From: Gemmatimonadota bacterium | Lineage (GTDB): Bacteria > Latescibacterota > UBA2968 > UBA8231 | DNA length: 25,916 nucleotides | Direction: 5' to 3' | Assembly (NCBI GenBank): GCA_028875335.1 | Contig: JAPPEF010000286.1 | Location: 1 to 25,916 of the forward strand | Shown: piece by piece, positions 1 to 7,221 of the stretch | Numbering within the stretch: position 1 is the first letter of the stretch | How the letters are laid out: each line of letters starts with the position of its first letter | Translations under genes and position numbers: made by a program | The notes under the pieces: model-generated | Seen by the model: the letters and a program-made list of their open reading frames with translations, nothing else | Database searches by the model: none | What the model was told of the DNA's origin: nothing

Positions 1-293
1 CCTCGTCGCTGATGTATCTCGTCGAGCACGAGGACCAACCCGAGGTCTTTACCAGTATCCCAGCCACCATGTGGTGGAGCATCGTCACCTTGACCACAGT
101 CGGCTATGGCGACACCTATCCGATCACCGCCCTCGGCCAGACCATTGCCGCGGTCATCGCCATCTTGGGAATCGGCATGTTCGCGCTGCCGGCCGGCCTG
201 CTCGGCGCGGGATTTGTCGACGCTCTAGCAGCTCACCGGTCAGAAGACCCAGAGCGCCGCTGCCCGCACTGCGGCGAGCGACTCGACGAATAA
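1..293 (+). CDS. Potassium channel pore domain, 5'-truncated by window edge
   Basis: This is the C-terminal part of a voltage-gated-like K+ channel of the inner membrane. The frame is already open at the window start, so the true start lies upstream; the ATG at 12 is internal. The visible protein has a pore helix (MWWSIVTLT), the selectivity filter TVGYGD, and a final hydrophobic inner helix (AAVIAILGIGMFALPAGLLGAGF). These are the S5-P-S6 end of the six-helix ion-channel family. After the last helix there is only a short hydrophilic tail ending in a CPHCGERL motif that resembles half of a zinc ribbon. No RCK/TrkA-N domain follows. The stop is TAA at 291-293, and the gene converges with the minus-strand gene at 349. 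The family assignment is firm; ion selectivity rests on the filter motif; the missing N-terminus prevents a voltage-sensor call. Confidence 0.93.
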   Translation, partial: SSLMYLVEHEDQPEVFTSIPATMWWSIVTLTTVGYGDTYPITALGQTIAAVIAILGIGMFALPAGLLGAGFVDALAAHRSEDPERRCPHCGERLDE

Positions 294-323
294 AAAAGCG
301 ACCGAGGCAAAAGCCCCGGCCGC
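291..323 (-). terminator. Rho-independent terminator of the minus-strand Gfo/Idh gene
   Basis: An 11-bp stem (arms 298-308 and 313-323) with a 4-nt loop. In the minus-strand transcript all pairs form, two of them as G-U, the loop is UUUU, and the stem is followed by six U (from A292-A297). On the plus strand the same two positions are A-C mismatches, so the signal is directional and belongs to the gene ending at 349. It overlaps the stop codon of the K+ channel gene. Confidence 0.85.
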
Positions 324-348
324 TTCTCTGCGCTCATTTTTTGAGCCA

Positions 349-1374
349 TCAATCGAGCGGCAATTCCACCCGCCGACCGTCCGCCATGCTGATCTGCACG
401 GCCTCGGTAAACTCCATGTATTTGACGCCGTCGGCAAAGCTGGTGTGGGTCACGGGCCGGCCGTCGCGGATGGCATCGACAAAGTCTTCTTCCACCTGCC
501 AGCCGTCGCGCGGATGCTCGGGAATGTCGAAGGACTGGTACTCGTCATCGCCCTCGCCAGCGATCCATATCCCGCTCTCGTCCATCTTAAACGAGCCTTT
601 GGTCCCGTAAAAGGCAAAGCCAAAGGAAGGGCCTAAGCGCGCGACGCTGCTCAAGTGATAGACGGCTGTCGCGCCGCTTTCCAGCTCGGCGACAATGCCC
701 AAACTCTCCGGCACATCGGCCGGTGCTCTCTGCCCGGTCTCCTCGTCGAGCCGCTCGGTCGTAAACGTCTTGCCGTAGGCGATCACGGCCTTTTCGTGCC
801 CGGCATAGCGCCGCACCGTCTCGTTGCCAATGCCCATCGCCATGATGTTGTTGCCCGACAAATCGCGGCGCTGCCGCCAGTGCAGCGGCGCGTCCGGGGC
901 GTAGCCGCCGGAAAGACCTGTGAAGTGAATTTCCAAAAGGTCGCCGAAAAAACCGCTGTGCAGCTTGTCGAGCAAGAGCGGCTCGGCCGACAAGTAGAAG
1001 GGTGCCGGCACGATCATCGCCACCTTGTCCGTTTGCTGCGAGGCCGCGTACATCTGCCGCGCCTCGGCCAGATTCATGCACATCCGCGCCTCGGTCAGCA
1101 CGTGCTTGCCCGCTTCGAGCCCGGCCAGCGTCATCGGACAGTGCATGTAGGGCCACGTGCCGATGCAAATCGCATCGACATCGTCGCTTGCAATTAGCGC
1201 CCGCCAGTCCTCAAAAACCTGTGGGATGCCGTACTCGTCGGCGGTCCGTTGGCCCGATTCGCGCGAGCGATTGCAGACCGCGGTTATTTCAACTCCGTCA
1301 ATGCCTTGGAAACCGGGGATGTGCTGTAGGCGGGTATTGGCCCCCGCGCCGATTAGGCCGATGCGAAGCGTCAT
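349..1374 (-). CDS. Gfo/Idh/MocA family oxidoreductase, EKP motif altered
   Basis: A 341-residue, probably cytoplasmic NAD(P)-dependent dehydrogenase of the glucose-fructose oxidoreductase/inositol dehydrogenase family. The N-terminal Rossmann fold has the glycine motif GLIGAGANTR (residues 6-15) followed by alternating strands and helices, and the C-terminal half is the family's alpha/beta substrate domain. Where most members have the conserved EKP with the catalytic lysine, this one reads TEARM at residues 94-98, so the lysine is absent. The start ATG at 1374 is supported by an AGGAGG ribosome site just upstream. It lies 79 bp downstream of the M81 peptidase gene on the same strand and ends at the terminator at 291-323, so the two may be one transcript. 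The substrate is unknown; without the lysine it may be a divergent oxidoreductase or a non-redox member. Confidence 0.9.
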   Translation of the reverse strand: MTLRIGLIGAGANTRLQHIPGFQGIDGVEITAVCNRSRESGQRTADEYGIPQVFEDWRALIASDDVDAICIGTWPYMHCPMTLAGLEAGKHVLTEARMCMNLAEARQMYAASQQTDKVAMIVPAPFYLSAEPLLLDKLHSGFFGDLLEIHFTGLSGGYAPDAPLHWRQRRDLSGNNIMAMGIGNETVRRYAGHEKAVIAYGKTFTTERLDEETGQRAPADVPESLGIVAELESGATAVYHLSSVARLGPSFGFAFYGTKGSFKMDESGIWIAGEGDDEYQSFDIPEHPRDGWQVEEDFVDAIRDGRPVTHTSFADGVKYMEFTEAVQISMADGRRVELPLD

Positions 1375-1428
1375 AACAGTTTTCCTCCTGTGTGTTTGTC
1401 GTCCTAGGTCGCATCCTAAAGGTGGCCT

Positions 1429-1457
1429 AAGCTAGCCGCCCCCCTCGCGCCTGTCAA
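1429..1457 (-). promoter_or_regulatory. Possible promoter before the Gfo/Idh gene
   Basis: On the minus strand a perfect TTGACA (complement of 1452-1457, overlapping the stop codon of the M81 gene) is followed after 17 nt by TAGCTT (complement of 1429-1434). The -35 match is perfect but the -10 is weak. It would let the 349-1374 gene be transcribed separately from the upstream peptidase gene. Confidence 0.3.
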
Positions 1458-2914
1458 CGCCATTCATAAAGCGATTTACGCGCTAGCTGGTAATCATCGG
1501 CGGGCCGGTCGATCGCCGTCGCTCCACCCGAGGCCACTTCGATTAGACGTGGGCACACCGGCTCGTACGCGGCTCTAGGTGCCACCGCGCCCTTGGCCAC
1601 CAAGATGCGCTGATGCTCGGGCTGAATCCCCGCGCAGGTAATCTGGTGGATGCTGTTGGGACAGGCGCGCTCGCTGTTGAGCAAGAGCAGCCCTTTGCTC
1701 CCGGCCTGTTCGACTCGTACAACCGCGGTCGGCCCCTGGTTGAAATAGCGGCCCCCACCGTGCCGGCGCTCGCGCTCTTCGTACGACCCGTCGTGCAGCG
1801 TCCGCACCCGGCCGGCGATCTCCAAAGTCGGCCCGTGCATGTCGTCGGTCTTGCCACCTACGCGGAGTTGAACCTGCCCGCCGACGCCAGCCGCAAAGCA
1901 CGCCTGCGCGCTTTCGGCGTCCCAAATCGACACAACCCAGCCGTCCGCACCTTGCGCGAGCAACTGCTCCAACACAAACGTCGAGTCCCCCGACGAGCCG
2001 CCGCCGATGTTGTCGCCCATGTCGAGCAGGCACACGGGCGTCTCCTCGCTCGCCAACGCCAACCGCACGGCCTCGGCTGGATCGGGCACCGAGTGCTTTA
2101 GCAGGTCACGGCTAGCCCACATCTGCTCGCCCAACCGCTCGGCCTCGCGCTGCGCCATTTCTTTATCTCCGTCCGCAATCACTACCACCGATGGCCCCAT
2201 GTAGGGCACGTCCGCGTATTGGTATCCTCCGGCGATACTGCACCCGAGAATCCCCGCTTGAGACTCCAACTCAATCGCCGCCTGCATCAGCGGCTGCATG
2301 GGCGCAACGCTCGTGTTGTGGAAGTAGATGTTGAAGAGCACTTCCGGCTTGACCAACGCCATCTTGGGCTGGATCTCACCGCGAATCTGCCGCGTCAAAA
2401 TAGACGCAGCCTGCAAGCCCCGTTCCCGCTGGTCAATGTGGGGGTTGGTCTTGTAGATGATCAAGGAATCGGCCGCAGCCACCAACTCCGGGGGCACGTT
2501 GGCGTGGTAGTCGTGAGTCACGGCAATGGGCAAGTCGCCCACTAGCGCGCGCACCCGACGCACGGTCTCTCCATCAGCCTGAGGGAACTCCTCGGCGACC
2601 ATGGCCCCGTGCAGTGCCAACAGCACCCCATCGAGCTTGGGGGCCGCCTCCAGTCCGCTGAGGATGCGCCCGACAAAGTGCTCGTACGTGTCCGCAGTCA
2701 CTGGGCCGCCCGGCATCGCCGACGTCGCCAAGAGCGGATAGAGTTCATAGCCAAACTCCTCAGCCCCGGCGATATAGCCGGCAATCTCGTGGAAAGTTCT
2801 CTCGTACTGGCTAATCACATCCGCACCTTCACAGACCCCGAAGTCCTCCAACTGCGTCGGCTGCGAATAGAACGAATTCGACTCGTGGGAAAAACCTGCT
2901 GTTGCAATGCGCAT
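1454..2914 (-). CDS. M81 family metallopeptidase (MlrC/microcystinase-C-like)
   Basis: A 486-residue protein matching the full length of the M81/MlrC family, whose founding member degrades linearised microcystin; most members have unknown substrates. Seen motifs: HESNSF (H10, E11), LHGAM (H102), THDYHAN (H134, H137), YKTNPHIDQRERG (H159, D161), and the C-terminal-domain signature DMGDN (298-302) with GGGSSGDST (304-312). The histidine and acidic residues are candidate zinc ligands. No signal peptide is visible, so it is likely cytoplasmic. The ATG at 2914 is preceded by an AAGGTG ribosome site. It is divergent from selD, with about 80 bp between the starts, and is followed on the same strand by a Gfo/Idh/MocA gene. 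The family call is secure; substrate unknown. Confidence 0.93.
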   Translation of the reverse strand: MRIATAGFSHESNSFYSQPTQLEDFGVCEGADVISQYERTFHEIAGYIAGAEEFGYELYPLLATSAMPGGPVTADTYEHFVGRILSGLEAAPKLDGVLLALHGAMVAEEFPQADGETVRRVRALVGDLPIAVTHDYHANVPPELVAAADSLIIYKTNPHIDQRERGLQAASILTRQIRGEIQPKMALVKPEVLFNIYFHNTSVAPMQPLMQAAIELESQAGILGCSIAGGYQYADVPYMGPSVVVIADGDKEMAQREAERLGEQMWASRDLLKHSVPDPAEAVRLALASEETPVCLLDMGDNIGGGSSGDSTFVLEQLLAQGADGWVVSIWDAESAQACFAAGVGGQVQLRVGGKTDDMHGPTLEIAGRVRTLHDGSYEERERRHGGGRYFNQGPTAVVRVEQAGSKGLLLLNSERACPNSIHQITCAGIQPEHQRILVAKGAVAPRAAYEPVCPRLIEVASGGATAIDRPADDYQLARKSLYEWR

Positions 2915-2945
2915 TCGGTATCACCTTTCTAGCGAACAGATCGCT

Positions 2946-2974
2946 TTGTTGCCTCGCTTGCCGTAGAATATAGT
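2946..2974 (+). promoter_or_regulatory. Candidate sigma-70-type promoter of selD
   Basis: TTGTTG (2946-2951), a 17-nt spacer, then TATAGT (2969-2974), five of six matching the -10 consensus. The predicted transcription start would be around 2981, leaving a leader of roughly 14 nt before the ATG at 2995, with no clear Shine-Dalgarno sequence. The site lies in the 80-bp gap between the divergent M81 and selD genes. Confidence 0.45.
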
Positions 2975-2994
2975 GCTATCTTTCCCAAACGCTT

Positions 2995-4056
2995 ATGAAC
3001 CGTTGGCAAAAGATATTCACCTATAAAAAGACCAAGCGCCTGACGCAAATGGTCGCCTGCGGCGGCTGAGCTTCCAAGCTGCGCCCCGACCAGTTGCGGA
3101 GCGCCCTGGCAGGTCTGCCAGCAAACAGTGATCCCAACCTGCTCGTCGGCTTCAACCTCGCCGACGACGCCGGCGTCTATCGCCTCAACGAGCGCGAAGC
3201 CCTCGTGCAAACCGTCGATTTCTTCACCCCCATCGTCGACGATCCCTATACCTTCGGGGCCATTGCCGCGGCCAACTCGCTCAGCGACGTGTACGCCATG
3301 GGCGGCAAACCCCTCACCGCGCTCAACATCGCGGGTTTCCCCGCTGACGACCTCGATCCCGAAGTGTTCAACGAGATCCTGCGCGGCGGCCAAGCCAAAG
3401 CGGCCGAAGCCGGTTGCACGCTCGTCGGCGGACACACTGTGCAAGACCCAGAGCTCAAGTACGGCCTCGCCGTCACCGGCCTCGTCCACCCCGACCGCAT
3501 CTACACCAACGCCGGTGCCCAACCCGGCGACCGCCTCATCCTCACCAAGAAACTGGGCACCGGGCTGATCGCCAACGCCTTCAAGGCCGGCCACCTCGCC
3601 GAAGCCGATCTCGCCGAAGCCGTGGAATCCATGCTCGCGCTCAACAAAGAAGGCACCGAAATCCTGCCTAACTTCGCCGTCCACGCCGTCACCGACATCA
3701 CCGGCTTCGGCCTTTTGGGGCACGCCGCGGAAATAGCCGAGGGCAGCCAAGTGGGGATGATTTTTTACTCAGCCCAAGTTCCAGCTTTAGCACACAGCCT
3801 AGCACTAGCCGCCAAGGGCCTCGAAGGCGGCTCCCGCGACAACCAGCTTTTCTTGGCATCCAAAGTCACCGTCGCTGACGGCGTCGATCCGGCCCGCGCC
3901 AATCTCCTCTTCGACGCCCAGACCTCCGGCGGCCTGCTCATCGCCGTAGCCGCAGCCGCAGCCGAGTCCCTCCTCCGCGCCCTCCAACTAGACGCTGCCG
4001 CCCTCGTCGGCGAAGTAACCAAAAAAAATCCCGGCCGCATCCTCGTCGAGCCGTGA
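2995..4056 (+). CDS. selD: Selenide, water dikinase, selenocysteine-containing (in-frame TGA at 3067)
   Basis: SelD makes selenophosphate from selenide and ATP, the selenium donor for selenocysteine and selenouridine. Read from ATG 2995, the frame gives RLTQMVACGG, a TGA at 3067-3069, then ASKLRPDQL. This aligns with the family's N-terminal C-x-x-C/U-x-x-K motif, so the TGA occupies the catalytic Cys/Sec position (residue 25) and K28 is the conserved lysine. Downstream the typical core follows without interruption: DPNLLVGF, DDAGVY, VDFFTPIVDDPYTFG, AANSLSDVYAMGG, GGHTVQDPE, TDITGFGLLGH and QTSGGLL. With Sec the protein is 353 residues, normal for the family. A standard gene caller would begin at the TTG at 3094 and lose the active site. 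No ribosome site is evident. The last bases overlap the GTG start of the next gene. The family is certain; Sec rather than pseudogene is strongly supported by the exact motif position. Confidence 0.93.
3067..3102 (+). promoter_or_regulatory. Sec UGA codon and candidate bacterial SECIS hairpin of selD
   Basis: Starting nine nt after the UGA, positions 3078-3084 pair with 3096-3102 (three pairs, a G-G mismatch, three pairs) and close an 11-nt loop (3085-3095) that contains a GU. Bacterial SECIS elements sit in this distance range, directly downstream of the UGA and inside the coding region. The stem is short and I could not test its stability, so the hairpin is less sure than the Sec codon itself. 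Confidence 0.45.
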
Positions 4057-5159
4057 CCACACCTGTGCCAAACCATCCCCCCCGCATCCTCTTCCTCGCC
4101 CGCCGCTACCCGCCCACCATCGGCGGCATCCAAACCCACTGTCACGCGCTCTATACCCGGCTGGTCAACCAAGCCCAAGTCCACCTCGTCGCGCTGGGCC
4201 GCCAGTCGCTTTTGCACCTAGCTTGGTTTCTCCCCTATTGCTTTGTAGTCGCCTTGTGGGCCGTGTTCTTTCGCCGCGTCGATGCCGTGTACTTCGCCGA
4301 CGGAGTCGCCGCGACGCTGGCTCCACTCTTGCGTCCTTTGGGTCCAGCGCGATTCGTCACCACCGTCTACGGCCTCGAAATGACCTATAAAAATCCCCTC
4401 GCACGCACGCTGATGCACTGGGGAGTCCGCGCCTGCGACAAAGTCGTCGTCATCAGCGAACACAGCCGCCGCATTACCGCTGCCAGCGGCGTACCCGAGG
4501 ACAAGTTGGAGATCATCTACTTAGGAGTGGAGCCGCTGGAGTTGTCACCAGACGCGCTGGAGACAGTCAGGGCGCGTTTCGAGGAAGAACACGGACTGCG
4601 CTTTGGCCACGAACGCATCCTGCTGCTTTTCGGCCGCCAGGTCCCCCGCAAGGGCATGGTCGAATTCTTGGAAAAGGGGATGCCCCTGCTCGACGCGGAT
4701 ATCCGCCTCCTGATCTGCGGCCCCCTCGGCAGCGCAACCGCGCGCTTGCAGGCGCTTCGTTGCGAACAGAGCTTAGAGGATCGCGTCGTCCTGCTCGGGC
4801 CAGTCCCCGACGATGTGCTGGCCATGCTGCGCACCAGTTGCGATCTTTTCCTGATGCCCAACATCCACATACCCGGCGATGTCGAAGGCTTCGGCCAGAC
4901 CCAACTCGAATGTATGTACGCCGGCACCCCGGCCGTGGCCTTTGCCGTCGATGCCCTCACCGAGAGCGTGCGCGAAGGCGGATTCCTCGTTGACCCAGAG
5001 GACTACCCGGCCTTCGTCGAGCAGATCCACCGCTTCTTCGCCCTCAGCCCGACAGAGCGCGCCGATCTAGGCCGCCAGTGCCGCGCCTACGTGCGACGCG
5101 AATACGCTCAGGAAAAAATCGCCGCCCAATACATGGACCTATTTACTGGAAGGATCTAA
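4053..5159 (+). CDS. GT-B glycosyltransferase, family 4 type
   Basis: A 368-residue retaining glycosyltransferase of the GT4 type, which transfers sugars from nucleotide-sugar donors in envelope polysaccharide or glycolipid synthesis. The N-terminal acceptor domain starts with ILFLARRYPPTIGGIQTH, including the GG loop seen in GT-B folds. A hydrophobic stretch (LHLAWFLPYCFVVALWAVFF, about residues 52-71) may be a membrane-associating helix. The donor domain starts near LLLFGRQVPRKG and carries an EX7E motif at E278 and E286 (in EGFGQTQLE). The GTG start overlaps the selD stop as GTGA, indicating translational coupling. The following gene starts 5 bp downstream. The linkage to selD has no obvious functional reason. 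The family is firm; donor and acceptor unknown. Confidence 0.9.
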   Translation: MTTPVPNHPPRILFLARRYPPTIGGIQTHCHALYTRLVNQAQVHLVALGRQSLLHLAWFLPYCFVVALWAVFFRRVDAVYFADGVAATLAPLLRPLGPARFVTTVYGLEMTYKNPLARTLMHWGVRACDKVVVISEHSRRITAASGVPEDKLEIIYLGVEPLELSPDALETVRARFEEEHGLRFGHERILLLFGRQVPRKGMVEFLEKGMPLLDADIRLLICGPLGSATARLQALRCEQSLEDRVVLLGPVPDDVLAMLRTSCDLFLMPNIHIPGDVEGFGQTQLECMYAGTPAVAFAVDALTESVREGGFLVDPEDYPAFVEQIHRFFALSPTERADLGRQCRAYVRREYAQEKIAAQYMDLFTGRI

Positions 5160-5164
5160 GCACC

Positions 5165-6214
5165 ATGCACTTTACCGAACTCGACACCCCCGCCCTCTGC
5201 GTCAATCTCGACGTACTAGAAAAAAATATCCGCGACTTGCAAAACGCCTGCGACCAGCTCGAAATCAGCCTGCGCGTCCACACCAAGACCCACAAGACGC
5301 CAGCCATTGCGCGCATGCAAATCGCCGCGGGTGCCATTGGCATCGTCAGCCAGAAGTTAGGTGAGGCCGAGGCCATGGCCAACGGAGGCATCCAAGACAT
5401 CCTAATTCCCTACAACATCGTCGGCCAACCCAAGCTAGCTCGCCTGACGCGCCTGATCCAAAGCGGCAAGAGCACCCTGACAGTCGCTGCCGACTCCGCA
5501 GCCACCGTTGACGGACTCTCACAGGCCGCCACGGCCGCCGGTTGCCGCATCCGCGTGATCGTCGAGATGGACACCGGCGGCGGCCGCGTCGGCACCCAAT
5601 CGCCCGCCGACACCCTCGCGCTGGCCCAGCACATCGACCAGCTACCGGGGCTGGACTTCACCGGCGTGATGACCTATCCCAGCAGCGAACGCGCCCGTCC
5701 TTTCCTCGACGAAGTGCGCGAAGGGGCGCACAAAAGCGGCCTGCCGCTGCACATCATCAGCGGCGGGGGCACTGGCAGCGAAGCCATCTCCAAATCTCTC
5801 GGCTGCACCGAGACCCGCATCGGCTCGTACGCCTATGAGGGCATGACCCGCGTGGGCAAGCGCGACGACCTCGACCCCACCCGCTGTCCACTGCGCTTGG
5901 TCGTCACCGTGGTCAGCACCTCCCGCCCGGGGCAAGCCATCGTCGATGCCGGCCAGAAAGCCTTCACCAGCTACCCGCCAACTCCGTATGGCTACTGCAT
6001 CGAGCAGCCCGAGCTTTTTCTTAAAGGCATGTCCGTCGAGCACGGCCACGTCGATACCACTGCCGCAGACCCTCCGGTCAAGGTAGGCGATATCCTCTCT
6101 TTCATCCCCCTGCACGGAGGGATGACCACCAACCTCCACGACCGCCTCTTCGCCCTCCGCAACGGCGAGGTCGTCGAAGAATGGGAAGTCGCCGGCCGCG
6201 GCCGCGCCCAGTAG
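5165..6214 (+). CDS. D-threonine aldolase/alanine-racemase-N-type PLP enzyme
   Basis: A 349-residue fold-type III PLP enzyme resembling D-threonine aldolase and D-serine dehydratase, which cleave or dehydrate D-beta-hydroxy-amino acids. The N-terminal alanine-racemase-like barrel contains LRVHTKTHKTPAIAR; K41 is the expected Schiff-base lysine. Further motifs are EMDTGGGRVG, MTYPSS, ISGGGTG and ETRIGSYAYEG. The C-terminal domain has EHGHVDT and IPLHGGMTTNLHD, which aligns with the family's metal-binding P-x-H-x-C region, here with Gly in place of Cys. The ATG at 5165 is chosen over an in-frame start at 5078 because a GGAAGG site precedes it and the domain begins there. Its TAG stop lies inside the first unit of a palindromic repeat. 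Exact substrate uncertain. Confidence 0.88.
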   Translation: MHFTELDTPALCVNLDVLEKNIRDLQNACDQLEISLRVHTKTHKTPAIARMQIAAGAIGIVSQKLGEAEAMANGGIQDILIPYNIVGQPKLARLTRLIQSGKSTLTVAADSAATVDGLSQAATAAGCRIRVIVEMDTGGGRVGTQSPADTLALAQHIDQLPGLDFTGVMTYPSSERARPFLDEVREGAHKSGLPLHIISGGGTGSEAISKSLGCTETRIGSYAYEGMTRVGKRDDLDPTRCPLRLVVTVVSTSRPGQAIVDAGQKAFTSYPPTPYGYCIEQPELFLKGMSVEHGHVDTTAADPPVKVGDILSFIPLHGGMTTNLHDRLFALRNGEVVEEWEVAGRGRAQ

Positions 6215-6296
6215 GGGCAACCCTCGTGGTTGCCCACTCGTCGATATGGTTGCCCACCCACCCCCAATCAAGGGCGCCCACAAGGGACGCCCCTAC
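6211..6296 (+). repeat. Palindromic repeat element, copy A
   Basis: Two 25-nt units in inverted orientation, 6211-6235 and 6272-6296, each beginning (outermost) with GTAGGGGC. Each unit is itself a hairpin: the left one is GGGCAACC, a 5-nt loop, GGTTGCCC; the right one, on the minus strand, is GGGCGTCC, a 5-nt loop, GGGCGCCC. A partial copy (TGGTTGCCCAC) lies between them around 6247. The element follows directly on the aldolase gene, supplies its TAG stop, and separates it from the thioredoxin-TPR gene. Copy B is at 22640-22726 with the two unit types in opposite order. Confidence 0.85.
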
Positions 6297-6336
6297 CAAC
6301 ACCTAACGAAAACCGACCTGTACCCGGAAGGACGCC

Positions 6337-7215
6337 ATGGAAATCCAACCCCAACCGCAGATATTCGACGTCGATGAGCAAAACTTTGAAGAGCTAGTCC
6401 TCCAAGGCTCACAGGAGCGCGTCATCGTCGTCGATTTTTGGGCCCCTTGGTGTGGCCCTTGCAAGACCTTAGGCCCCATCCTCGAAGACGTCGTCACAGC
6501 GCTTGGCCCCGGCGTGGCCCTAGCCAAGGTCAACGTCGATGAAAACCAACGGCTCGCCATGGCCTTTCGGGTCCAAGGCATCCCCGCGGTCAAAATCGTC
6601 AAGAACGGCCAGCTAGCCCAGGAATTCACCGGCGCGCTGCCCAGAGAGCAAATCGAAGCCATTCTTCGCCCCTTGGTCTCTGATGCCCCCATCCCCGAAG
6701 AAGCCCAAGTGATTGACCAAGCCGACGACTTAGCGGCCACCGGCGACCTCGACGCGGCCGCCCGCCAGTACGAGCAGATGCTTGAAGAAAATCCCACCGA
6801 CGGCCCCGCCCTCCTCGGCCTAGCGAAGATCCACCTGCAACAGGGCCGCTTCGAGACCGTGCAAGAACTGGTCAATCTCGTCGAAGCGGACACCCCCGAG
6901 TACCCGCAGGCCCAAGCGCTGCTCACCCAGATCGAGTTTGCCCACCAGTGCCAGCAGGCTGGAGGCCGCGCCGCCTGCGCCCAGCGAGTGCTCGGCCAGC
7001 CAGACGACCACGAGGCCCGCTACCTACTCGCCTGTTGCGCAGCCTCCGAAGGCGACTACGAAACCGCGCTGCAGGAATGGCTACACATCGTGGGGAAAAA
7101 ATCGAACGGCGACCAAGCCGCCAAGGACGCCATGGTCGCCGTCTTCCACCTACTCGGCCGCGACAATCCGCTGGTGGCCAACTACCAACGCAAGCTCTAC
7201 CAAGCCCTATACTGA
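6337..7215 (+). CDS. Thioredoxin-TPR fusion protein (CnoX/YbbN-like)
   Basis: A 292-residue soluble protein. Residues 10-115 are a thioredoxin domain with VVDFWAPWCGPCK (redox cysteines C39 and C42), the NVDEN strand and the cis-proline GIPAVKI. Residues from about 125 on are tetratricopeptide-type helices (for example DLAATGDLDAAARQYEQML and GLAKIHLQQGRFETVQELV). This architecture matches CnoX/YbbN, a chaperedoxin that binds unfolding proteins and protects them from oxidation. E. coli CnoX has a non-canonical active site, whereas this one keeps a full WCGPC as in many other bacteria. The ATG at 6337 has a GGAAGGA site upstream. The next gene starts 6 bp downstream. Confidence 0.92.
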   Translation: MEIQPQPQIFDVDEQNFEELVLQGSQERVIVVDFWAPWCGPCKTLGPILEDVVTALGPGVALAKVNVDENQRLAMAFRVQGIPAVKIVKNGQLAQEFTGALPREQIEAILRPLVSDAPIPEEAQVIDQADDLAATGDLDAAARQYEQMLEENPTDGPALLGLAKIHLQQGRFETVQELVNLVEADTPEYPQAQALLTQIEFAHQCQQAGGRAACAQRVLGQPDDHEARYLLACCAASEGDYETALQEWLHIVGKKSNGDQAAKDAMVAVFHLLGRDNPLVANYQRKLYQALY

Positions 7216-7221
7216 GGCACC

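Noticed and set aside
2929..3750. Long minus-strand open frame opposite selD
   Set aside because: It is glycine-rich and low in complexity, has no known motif, and is antisense to the conserved selD reading; it is a shadow caused by GC-rich codon usage.
3094..4056. selD starting at TTG 3094
   Set aside because: This start omits the active-site C-x-x-U motif and the conserved lysine; the frame from ATG 2995 through the TGA restores the complete SelD N-terminus.
5642..6283. Minus-strand open frame opposite the aldolase-like gene
   Set aside because: Antisense shadow of a gene with clear PLP-enzyme motifs; it also runs into the palindromic repeat.
6211..6296. CRISPR array or rho-independent terminator as explanation of the repeats
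   Set aside because: There are only two inverted units with no regular spacers, and no T-tract follows; the same unit pair recurs at 22.6 kb.
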